From CAYWTX01 sp964461295 (GTDB lineage: Bacteria > Planctomycetota > Phycisphaerae > SM23-33), in the NCBI GenBank assembly GCA_964461295.1, contig CAYWTX010000582.1, forward strand, positions 1-25,993: a DNA stretch of 25,993 bases, written 5' to 3'. The position numbers were made by a program, and so were the translations under genes. The notes under the pieces are model-generated. The model saw only the letters and a list, made by a program, of their open reading frames with translations. It ran no database searches and had not been told where the DNA came from. Numbering within the stretch: position 1 is the first letter of the stretch; each line of letters starts with the position of its first letter. Below, in pieces: positions 6,977 to 14,726 of this stretch.

Positions 6977-9900
6977 ATGCGACGATGCATCCACCTGTTC
7001 ACGGTTTGTTTCTTGGCGGCCGCAGCCACGGCGCAGGACCGTCCGCCCGCGGCCCCCGACGGCGACCTGACGCTGGTGCTGGACAGCGCCCTATGGCGCG
7101 AGGACAAGCCCGACCAGCGCGCCGCCCTCACGCTCACGCTGACTCGGGAGGGCGGAAAGTGGAGTACATGGGTCATCGGACATGCGCGCTCGTACAACCA
7201 GGCCGACCATCATGGCCACATCGCAAAGGTGGTCGATGAGGGGGCGGGCTTGGGGCTGTCGCTGAAGCTGCGCATCGAGCCGGACCCGTACACCGGCGGC
7301 GCAGCGCCGGCAAGTTATGAGCTTGACCTCAGTTGGCATGGTCAGCGCGTTGGGGGCCAGTGGACGGGCAAGGTGCGTGGCCAGGCTGGCAAGGGGGAGG
7401 TCGCGGGCGTGTTCTATCCCGCGAGCCAACCCAAGCACGTTCCGCCCCAGCCTGGCGAGCACCCGCGGCTGCTGATCCGCAAGTCGCAGATCGCGGCGCT
7501 GCGGGAGAAGGCCCAGACGTCCTGGGGCAAGAAGATGGTGGAGCGGCTGAAGACGGCTCCCGACCTCAAGAGCGGCGTTGCCGTCGCCCAGGGCCTGCTG
7601 TACGTGCTCAGTGGGGACAAGCAGTATGCGGACAAGGCCCGGGAGATCATCGACGCGGAGCCGCGTGGCTGGTCCACCACCAGCGGCGTGGTGCATGAGG
7701 GCCCGGCGCGCGCTCTTCACACGGCGCTGGCTTTCGACCTGGTCTACGACACGTGCGACGAGGCATTTCGGCGGCGCATGACCGAGCAGATGATCTTGTT
7801 TCTGCCGTTCTTCTACTGCGGCGGCGACCAGGGGCTGTTCAACCAGAACGACGTGAGCAACTGGAGCGCGATGTTCCGCTCCGGGATCGGCGTGTGTGCG
7901 ATGGCCACGCTCGATGAGCCGTGGCTGGAACTGCCTAAGCCCGCCGTGCCGCTGATCCCGCGGCTGACGGCCCCGGCCGACCTTAAGCCCGGCAAGGACG
8001 TGCCGGTGGTGAAGCTGGATGGCGAGAAGAGTTGGCCCGAATGGCTGTTTGCCGGCCCGTTCAAGGTTGGCCCGGTCGGGCCGGTGCCGAATCCGGCGTG
8101 GACGACGTCTTCCATGATCCTGCCCATGGGGGTAATGCCCCTGGAGGATGCGCTGGCGCCCCTTGGCGGCGAGGCCGGCGCCCGCCCTGAGAACGGCACG
8201 GCCGTGGGCGAGCATGCGTTTGCGCCGCTGGACGCCAAGCACCTGAACACGCAAGACGCCGCCGAGCGAGCCAAGAACCCGCAGAACGCCGGGTCCATCA
8301 ACATGGCCTCGGCGGCGCGGGGAGCGGCGCTCACCACCTCCTACTTCTACTGCGTGATCGACAACCCGCAAGCGGGATTCTTCCGCGTGGAACTGCCATC
8401 GCGCAAGGTGTTTGCGCGGGTCTACCTTGCCGGGCAGGTGTTCGAGAACGGGCGAGTCATTCATCTGGAGAAGGGCCGCTATCCGGTTCTGGCCCGCGTG
8501 GGCCTGTCAATGGTCGGCGGATGGATGAAGAGCGAGTTCAAGCTGCGGCTGCTGCCGGTCAGCGAGGAGGATGCCAACGCATGGCTCAAGGGCCGGAGCG
8601 AACTGCACCAGGCGGATCTGGCCGACTGGCAGGCATGGCGGGACAACAAGCCTGCCCAAGGCAACTACTGGTCGCGGCACTGGCTGGCCATCGCCCGGCA
8701 GCGCGTGGCCAACTACTCGAACCGCTCGATGGGCGAGATCGGCTGGAATACCGAGGGCGAGGCGTATACGCAGCATTCGCTGAGGCTGATGCTTCCCTTC
8801 GCGCATTCGTACCGCAACGTGACCGGGCGCGAGCTGGCTCCCGTGGGCCATCTCAATCACCTCGTCGCCGGCTACCTGGGGCGGACGATAGCGGGCCAGC
8901 GGGTGCGAATGCAGTCCTATGGCTGCGGCGGCGGCCCGCTGGGGGTTGACAACCTGGCGCGCGGGTTCGGGTTGTTCGCCGACGAATGGCGGGCGCCCGG
9001 CCTGTGGCTCTGGAATCGCACACAGGCGGCCGCCGATGCGGGCGAGATGAAGGAACCGGTCGCGCCTATCGACCAGCTTGACGCGGTCTCAGCGGCCTTC
9101 ATGTTCGTCAACTACCCGCTGGCGATGCCGGAGCGCGGCCCGGACGATCTGCGGGCCAGGGTGACGGTGGACCGGCGCAAAGGCGGGTATGTGTTCCGCA
9201 ACCGCTGGCAGGACGACGATGATTTTGTGGCCCAGGTCTTCGCCAATCGGGAGTTCGCGCCGGGCACTTGGAGCACGTGCGAGGCCGGCGACGTGCGGAT
9301 CAGCGGGCTGGGCGCGGATTGGGTTGTCCGCGGCGCCGGCTACGGGCACACCGGCAGCAGCCGCAAGGCCAGCCACACGCGCCTCTTCTCCAACACGCTG
9401 CTCCCGTCGGAGCCGATCGCCAAGTCGCCGATGGAGTCGGCCGTCACGTTCCACGACGTGGGCGCCGACGGCGGCGGCGTGATCAGCCTTAACATGGACA
9501 ATGTCTACAGCGGCGATGCGCCGGGCAGCAAGGGCGAGGTGAAGGTGGAACCTGTGCGGCCCGGAGCGAGGGCCGGCTATGATCTGGGCATTCGTGGCAT
9601 GCGATCATTCGCCGCCGACTATTCCGGCGCGTGCGGCGCGCCAGCACTCTTCGCGATCGCCGACAGGATCAGCGGCACGAGCGGCAAGAACACCTGGCAA
9701 CTGGTCACCGAGAAGGCCCACAAGGTCAGCGTCGCGGGCAATGCCTTCACCATTACGGCTGCCAATGGCGCAAGCCTGCGGGGCACGGTGGTTTCTCCGC
9801 GGGGCGCGAAGATCGAGACGGCCGACCAGTCGCTGGATCACGAGATCAACTACCACGGCAAGCACGGGAACTACAGCTTCCCGCGCACGATCATTACGAT

Positions 9901-10069
9901 CACCGGCGGCGAGTTCTTCCTGGCGGTGATGACCGTCCAGAAGGATGCCGCACCGGAGTTGAAGGTCGCAGGCGAGGGCGCTGAGGCGAGAGGGACGGTC
10001 GGGAGCCGGCGGGTCGGCTTCGATGGAGCGAAGGTGGTCCTCGGGAAACACAGCGGAGGTCAGCAATGA
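6977..10069 (+). CDS. Gene A: large secreted heparinase II/III-like protein, long form
   Basis: 1030 aa from ATG 6977. The Sec leader (1-20) ends TAQ|DR. A beta-rich N-terminal module (about 27-148, with WHGQRVGGQWTG) precedes EHPRLLIRKSQIAALREKA (161-179), the usual entry to the alpha/alpha toroid of heparinase II/III and alginate-lyase families. The first toroid half ends with NDVSNWSAMFRSG (291-303). A beta-rich insert follows (about 320-530, with VYLAGQVFENGRVIHLEKGRYP), then the second half with GEAYTQH (594-600) and LPFAHSYRN (606-614). The C-terminal beta-sheet domain begins KGGYVFRNRWQDDDDF (735-750). Asn295, Tyr597, His600 and His610 are candidate active-site residues by position. 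The beta-domain His expected in lyases is not seen. The family suggests eliminative cleavage of uronate-containing glycans, but the substrate is unknown. Its stop overlaps gene B (ATGA). It is closest to gene E. Confidence 0.75.
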   Translation: MRRCIHLFTVCFLAAAATAQDRPPAAPDGDLTLVLDSALWREDKPDQRAALTLTLTREGGKWSTWVIGHARSYNQADHHGHIAKVVDEGAGLGLSLKLRIEPDPYTGGAAPASYELDLSWHGQRVGGQWTGKVRGQAGKGEVAGVFYPASQPKHVPPQPGEHPRLLIRKSQIAALREKAQTSWGKKMVERLKTAPDLKSGVAVAQGLLYVLSGDKQYADKAREIIDAEPRGWSTTSGVVHEGPARALHTALAFDLVYDTCDEAFRRRMTEQMILFLPFFYCGGDQGLFNQNDVSNWSAMFRSGIGVCAMATLDEPWLELPKPAVPLIPRLTAPADLKPGKDVPVVKLDGEKSWPEWLFAGPFKVGPVGPVPNPAWTTSSMILPMGVMPLEDALAPLGGEAGARPENGTAVGEHAFAPLDAKHLNTQDAAERAKNPQNAGSINMASAARGAALTTSYFYCVIDNPQAGFFRVELPSRKVFARVYLAGQVFENGRVIHLEKGRYPVLARVGLSMVGGWMKSEFKLRLLPVSEEDANAWLKGRSELHQADLADWQAWRDNKPAQGNYWSRHWLAIARQRVANYSNRSMGEIGWNTEGEAYTQHSLRLMLPFAHSYRNVTGRELAPVGHLNHLVAGYLGRTIAGQRVRMQSYGCGGGPLGVDNLARGFGLFADEWRAPGLWLWNRTQAAADAGEMKEPVAPIDQLDAVSAAFMFVNYPLAMPERGPDDLRARVTVDRRKGGYVFRNRWQDDDDFVAQVFANREFAPGTWSTCEAGDVRISGLGADWVVRGAGYGHTGSSRKASHTRLFSNTLLPSEPIAKSPMESAVTFHDVGADGGGVISLNMDNVYSGDAPGSKGEVKVEPVRPGARAGYDLGIRGMRSFAADYSGACGAPALFAIADRISGTSGKNTWQLVTEKAHKVSVAGNAFTITAANGASLRGTVVSPRGAKIETADQSLDHEINYHGKHGNYSFPRTIITITGGEFFLAVMTVQKDAAPELKVAGEGAEARGTVGSRRVGFDGAKVVLGKHSGGQQ

Positions 10070-12903
10070 AGGCGTGCATGACTTGTATCTTCGCGCTGAC
10101 CATGTGGAGCGGCGCCGCGACCGCTGCCGAGCACCCCTTTGTCCTCTGGACGAAGGAGCAAGCGGCTGAGATGCGAAAGCGGATCGAGACCGACCCCGTC
10201 GCACGGCAGCAGTACGACCGAACCGTCAAACGCGTCGCGGAGAAGAAAAAACTCGACGGCATTGTCAACCCGGATTTCCTTGACCTGTTCAACTACCTGG
10301 TCATGGGCGATGAAGCTGCCGGCGAGCGCCAGAGGAAAGCCATGCTGGCGTTCATCGGGCAACGGCCCGAGCCGATGCGGATCGAGTTCGCGCTCGATGA
10401 GAAGAACCACCAATGGGCGATCGGCGGGCGCAGTCACAACGATCGCCACCATTCTCAGAACGAGAGCATCAACATCCTGCGATACGACATCCTCTACCAC
10501 GACCTGACTCCTGAGCAGCGGCGCGGGGTCGAAGAAGCCTTCCGGCTCTACATCGAGTTCCACCTGGCGGGGGGCAAACCGTGGCACCCCGACTTCCGGT
10601 ACGATCGCTCGAGCTGGCTTCCGAACCTGCACTGGTGGAGACCGATCAGCGCGCACGCCATGGCCGCGGCGATGCAGGACCAGAAGCTGATCGACGCCCT
10701 GTTTCACTCGGCCGGCGGGTTCAAGTGGTTCATGGACGAGTACCTGGGCGACGGGCGCTTCTACATGGAGGAGTTCTGCAAGTACGAGTGCCTGATGCAC
10801 GGGATCATCCTCTATTGCGAGGCCGTGGAGAACCTGGGGCTGGGCAAGTACGGCTACGGATATCGCGGATCCAGCGGCGGCTGCGCCCGCAACTACATCG
10901 AGATGTACTCGACCATCGGCCTGCCCCGGGTGGAATGCCCCGGAGGCGAAGTCGAGTACCCGGCGGTTTCGATGGGCGACAGCGGCGAGATGATGGTGGT
11001 GTCAAGCTCGCCTCTGGGCCGAACGCTATATGGGTGGGAGATGTATCACCGCCGCTTCCCCGAGGCGCGATTCGACTATTTCCTGGCGCAGGCTCGCGAG
11101 AAGGGGCAGGATGCGTACCTCCCGAGCTGCTTCTTTGGCCTGGGGCCTATCGACGCGAAGAAAGTGCGGCCGCCTCAGCCCGCGTCGTCCTACGCATCGC
11201 GCGGCCGGGGGTTCGCCCTGCTGCGCGCCGAGGAGGGCCCGGAGTACTGGGAGTCCCCCAGGCCGGCGGTCGCGCTTCAGTTCGGCATGTATTACCCACA
11301 CTACGTACATGACTGTTTCTCGATCTTGCGGTATGTCGCGTTCAATCGAATGATCTACGCCAGGACGGGCAAGTTGAATGCCCGGGGATATACAGGTGGA
11401 GACGCGTTCAGGGACCATGTGCGAGGTCACTGCGGCGTGGTCGTGGACGCCCTTCGGGCCCAGCCCGTGGACGGCGGCAATGATGGAACGGCGCACCACC
11501 GCATACGCGATGACTTTGCCAGGCCTGTCAAGTTCGTCGCCGCCCGCGCGCAGGGCGTCTACCCCGACGTGGACCAGGAGCGAGCGCTGTTCCTGACCGA
11601 CGAGTACCTCGTTGACGTGTTCTGGCTGGCGAGCATAGGCGCTTCGGCGGGGCGACCGCGCATCTACGACTGGCAGGTGCTGACGTTCGGCGATACGGAA
11701 GGCAGCCAGGCGGCGCCCTGGGTGGCGATGGAGAAGTTCCCGGCCAAGCCCCGCGCGGAGAAGCCATACCTGCAGGACATCCGGGTCCTGGATGTCGGCG
11801 ACGGGCCGTGGAGCGTCACTGCGCTCCTCGAGCCGCTGAACACAGCCAGCCCCGGCGTGCGGGTGTCCATGCTCGGCGCAAAGCAAACACTGGTGCTCAG
11901 CTCCCTCACCCCCGGCGACACCGGATACCAGGGCAACGAGAGGGAAAGAAGGGGCCGCAGCATCCTGGCCACGCGCACGGCGCCCGATACGGTCTTCGCG
12001 GCGCTTCACGAACCGCTCAGTGGTGGGAGCCGCTCGCACCGCATCGAGAGGTTCGATTGCATCCAGCAGACAGAGGCCGGCATTGGGATTCGGATCGTCG
12101 GCAAGCAGGGCAGCGGCATTGACGACCGCGTCCTGCTGCGCTATGGGGATGGCGCCGAGTCGCCGCTGGAATTGGCAGACGGCCGGGAGACGTACAGCTT
12201 CGTCGATCACTGCTGGCTGCGGATGGGCACGGAAACCGTCAACGTCGTCGGCGGGCTTCGCAGGCTGTCCCTTCCCGTCAGGGGCAACCCGCGCCTGATC
12301 GTCAACGGCCGGGAACACCCGGCTCGAATCGAGGGCGGCGTGCTCAAGGCGGAGGTCAACGCGCCGCGGCCGGTCGTCGCCGCCGCGGCGGCGACTCGCC
12401 CTTCCGGGGCGGCCGCGCCGGGTGATCTCCAGGGCCTCATCCGGCAACTGCGGGGCTCGCACGTGGCGCAGAGAGAGCAGGCCGCGCTGGCCATCGGCAA
12501 GATGGGCGTCGCCGGCAAAGAGGCCGTCCCGGTCCTCATCGGCGCGTTGAAGGAGAAGGTTCGGCTGGGCAACAAGGCGATCCCCGATGCCCTTGCGGCC
12601 ATCGGTCCCGATTCGGTTCCGGCACTGCTCGAAGCGATGAAATCCGACGACCCCTACACGCGCAGCGAGGCCATCACGGCGATTCGCCTGCTTGGCCCTA
12701 AGGCCAAGGATGCGGTGCCGGCGCTGGTCCGCGCGCTGGACGATGCGAATCGGGCGGTGCAGGTCAACGTATGCATGGCGTTGTGCGCGATGGGCGCGGA
12801 GGCCAAAGAGGCTGTCCCTGCCCTGAATCGCCGTCTGGAGGATCCGGTGATCGGCAAGCATGCCGCACTGGCGCTGAGCAGCATCATGCCGACTCAGAAG
12901 TGA
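10066..12903 (+). CDS. Gene B: secreted heparinase II/III-like protein with C-terminal HEAT repeats
   Basis: 945 aa from ATG 10066, with GGAGG 6 nt upstream and an ATGA overlap with gene A. The leader ends ATAAEHPF (18-25). The alpha-helical toroid spans about 25-300 and is rich in aromatic and His motifs: GGRSHNDRHHSQNESINI (120-137), SSWLPNLHWWRPISAH (182-197) and GDGRFYMEEFCKYE (228-241). The beta-sheet domain starts RGFALLRAEEG (381-391), has HYVHDCFSILRY (412-423), the kind of H..HD segment that supplies the catalytic His in heparinase-type lyases, and a strand pair YPDVDQERALFLTDEYLVDV (499-518). An Ala/Pro-rich linker (766-785) leads to about four HEAT-like repeats (786-945; GKEAVPVLIGALKE, GPDSVPALLEAMKS, KDAVPALVRALDD, KEAVPALNRRLED). 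It lacks the N-terminal module and toroid insert of A, C and E. The HEAT tail suggests protein-protein contact (inference). Confidence 0.8.
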   Translation: MKACMTCIFALTMWSGAATAAEHPFVLWTKEQAAEMRKRIETDPVARQQYDRTVKRVAEKKKLDGIVNPDFLDLFNYLVMGDEAAGERQRKAMLAFIGQRPEPMRIEFALDEKNHQWAIGGRSHNDRHHSQNESINILRYDILYHDLTPEQRRGVEEAFRLYIEFHLAGGKPWHPDFRYDRSSWLPNLHWWRPISAHAMAAAMQDQKLIDALFHSAGGFKWFMDEYLGDGRFYMEEFCKYECLMHGIILYCEAVENLGLGKYGYGYRGSSGGCARNYIEMYSTIGLPRVECPGGEVEYPAVSMGDSGEMMVVSSSPLGRTLYGWEMYHRRFPEARFDYFLAQAREKGQDAYLPSCFFGLGPIDAKKVRPPQPASSYASRGRGFALLRAEEGPEYWESPRPAVALQFGMYYPHYVHDCFSILRYVAFNRMIYARTGKLNARGYTGGDAFRDHVRGHCGVVVDALRAQPVDGGNDGTAHHRIRDDFARPVKFVAARAQGVYPDVDQERALFLTDEYLVDVFWLASIGASAGRPRIYDWQVLTFGDTEGSQAAPWVAMEKFPAKPRAEKPYLQDIRVLDVGDGPWSVTALLEPLNTASPGVRVSMLGAKQTLVLSSLTPGDTGYQGNERERRGRSILATRTAPDTVFAALHEPLSGGSRSHRIERFDCIQQTEAGIGIRIVGKQGSGIDDRVLLRYGDGAESPLELADGRETYSFVDHCWLRMGTETVNVVGGLRRLSLPVRGNPRLIVNGREHPARIEGGVLKAEVNAPRPVVAAAAATRPSGAAAPGDLQGLIRQLRGSHVAQREQAALAIGKMGVAGKEAVPVLIGALKEKVRLGNKAIPDALAAIGPDSVPALLEAMKSDDPYTRSEAITAIRLLGPKAKDAVPALVRALDDANRAVQVNVCMALCAMGAEAKEAVPALNRRLEDPVIGKHAALALSSIMPTQK

Positions 12904-12941
12904 CCGGCGGCAGCGACACGTGGCGGTCGAAGAACAGGGCC

Positions 12942-12958
12942 CGGCCGAATCACGGCCG
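12942..12958 (+). other. Small GC hairpin between gene B and the next gene
   Basis: CGGCCG at 12942-12947 and again at 12953-12958 (self-complementary hexamers) can pair around the 5-nt loop AATCA. It lies in the 90-nt gap after gene B and has no T-run. It could be an RNA processing or attenuation site within the operon, or simply chance in GC-rich DNA. Confidence 0.25.
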
Positions 12959-12995
12959 ACGTTGCCGGATTGCGGCCGGGTCGAGTAGCGTAGAT

Positions 12996-12999
12996 GGAG
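12996..12999 (+). promoter_or_regulatory. Ribosome binding site favouring a start at 13009
   Basis: GGAG lies 9 nt before ATG 13009. The in-frame ATG 12994 overlaps this motif and has no Shine-Dalgarno site of its own. Confidence 0.4.
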
Positions 13000-13008
13000 A
13001 AACGACAG

Positions 13009-14691
13009 ATGGACGACATCCGACATGCGTTGCGTGTACGACTCCCGGCCGCCCGCTTGCTGGTCGCCGCGGTCTTGATGACCTTTACCGTCGCGTCCGG
13101 TCGGGCATCGGCGCAGGGCACCGACGTGAAGGCCATCTCGGTCGAACGGCGCGAGCCGCCAACACGGCTGGTCGTGGGTGATGAGATCGACCGGCTCGAG
13201 GCAGAACTGAAGCTGCCCCGCAGGTTCGAGGCGTACAAGCCCCGCTTCCGGGTGGAGTGGCGCACGTTCACCTTCCAGCACGTCAAGGGCCCCGAGCAGA
13301 GCCGCTGGCGCGTCGTGCTCGACGGCGACAAGGCCTTCGCTCTCGTTCGCTCGGGCGACATCGAATTGGCCGCCTTTGACCCGACACAGGCCAAGCCCAA
13401 GCTCGACCTGCCCGCCGGCCGCTACCACATGGACCATTTCGTCGGCCCACACATCGCCACGCTCGGGTTGCTGGAGAGCGTCAAAGAGGATGCGAACACT
13501 CCGGCGGCCGAACTGGAGCGCCGTCGGCCGCGCGACGAGTGGATCGGGTCCGATGCGAGCCTTACGCTCATCAGGCGTCAGAGCACGCCAACTCGGCAAG
13601 TCACCAATCGCTTCACCCTCACCGTGGACCCCGTATTCGGCTACCGCGTCGACGGCGTCCACGAGGCGGTGTTCGACCAGCAGCCTGTCAAGGTACAGAT
13701 GGCCGGCCACTCCTATTGCCCCGGCATCTACATTCCCTGGCGCGAGAACGAACTCTACGATTACACGATCTACACGCCTGCCGACGCCCAGCAGGGGAAG
13801 TACCACGGCTGGGCGAGCAACCTGTATTGCATCGACCGCTGCCAGAAGCTTCCCTTCGCCGATCCCGGCTTCATCGCGTACCCGACCAGGGATCCCAACG
13901 GCTGGACGCCGTGCTACACGCGCAGCGACGGCGTCGGCCGGGCGACCATCGGGCAGTGCAACGCGGGCCATGGACCGGGTTTCTCGTATGACCTGCCGGC
14001 GCTCAAGCAAGGCGCTGATGGCAAGTACGTCTTTCGCGCCACGCGGCGACTCTTCGCCCTGCCGCCGGAGGCGCGGAAGCACATCCTGGATCACACCGAA
14101 CTCCACCAGAAGGGCGCCACCGGGGTGTTCCTTCGCATGGGCGTGTCCGAGAGTTTTGAGGATCAGCCCCTCGATCTGGCCAAGCCAATCCGCGGCCTGA
14201 TCTGGACCAGCGGCGGACCGAAGCTGGCCGAAGGCATCGCCCACAGCGGCACCAAGTCGCTCACCGTCAGCGGGCGTGTCTGGCCGAACCTGCCGCAGGT
14301 GATCCTGAAGCCGCAAACGCGATATCGCCTCGAAGGCTGGTACAAGGTGGTGCCCTGGACTGCCCAGGAGATCGCCGCCGTCAAGGCCGACGACCAGAGG
14401 AAGCGCGACGCGCTGTCCAAGGCGGGCAAGCCGTTGCCGCCCGTGGTCGATTGGGACAAGGCCAAGCCGCAGGCCTACATTCGCGGCGACCTCTTCGAGT
14501 GGTCGCCGCACACGGGGCCGATGCTCGTCAAGCAGACCACAAACATGGCGACGGGAGCCACGGGCGATTGGGAACACGTGGCCCTCGAGTTCGATACCCC
14601 CGCCTGGGACCCGTTCATCAACATCTCGTTGCACGCTGAGAACTGCACGGCCTACCTGGATGACTTCCAGTTGGCGCCGTTGAGAAAGTAG
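13009..14691 (+). CDS. Secreted protein of unknown function with carbohydrate-binding-like C-terminus
   Basis: 560 aa from ATG 13009 (ATG 12994 would add five residues). A Sec leader ends near ASAQG (34-37). Residues 75-390 look all-beta and are not recognised. They hold five Cys between 237 and 317 (C237, C274, C278, C302, C317), including YCIDRC, and aromatic-rich segments such as CPGIYIPWRENELYDYTIY (237-255) and HGWASNLYCIDRC. Residues about 395-558 resemble a jelly-roll carbohydrate-binding module of the CBM4/9 kind: AEGIAHSGTKSLTVSG (407-422), LKPQTRYRLEGWYKV (433-447), then DWEHVALEFDTP and the closing CTAYLDDFQLAPL (546-558), with a helical insertion at 451-485. The position between lyases B and C suggests a role in binding or processing the same glycan. 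No catalytic residues can be assigned. The gene is clearly real; the function is unknown. Confidence 0.75.
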   Translation: MDDIRHALRVRLPAARLLVAAVLMTFTVASGRASAQGTDVKAISVERREPPTRLVVGDEIDRLEAELKLPRRFEAYKPRFRVEWRTFTFQHVKGPEQSRWRVVLDGDKAFALVRSGDIELAAFDPTQAKPKLDLPAGRYHMDHFVGPHIATLGLLESVKEDANTPAAELERRRPRDEWIGSDASLTLIRRQSTPTRQVTNRFTLTVDPVFGYRVDGVHEAVFDQQPVKVQMAGHSYCPGIYIPWRENELYDYTIYTPADAQQGKYHGWASNLYCIDRCQKLPFADPGFIAYPTRDPNGWTPCYTRSDGVGRATIGQCNAGHGPGFSYDLPALKQGADGKYVFRATRRLFALPPEARKHILDHTELHQKGATGVFLRMGVSESFEDQPLDLAKPIRGLIWTSGGPKLAEGIAHSGTKSLTVSGRVWPNLPQVILKPQTRYRLEGWYKVVPWTAQEIAAVKADDQRKRDALSKAGKPLPPVVDWDKAKPQAYIRGDLFEWSPHTGPMLVKQTTNMATGATGDWEHVALEFDTPAWDPFINISLHAENCTAYLDDFQLAPLRK

Positions 14692-14726
14692 GTTGTGTGG
14701 CAGAAACAGAAAGCAGGGCTGACGCT

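Noticed and set aside
11026..14634. Minus-strand open frame of about 1200 codons opposite gene B and its neighbour
   Set aside because: Antisense shadow of well-supported + strand genes; low-complexity composition and no recognisable domain or leader.
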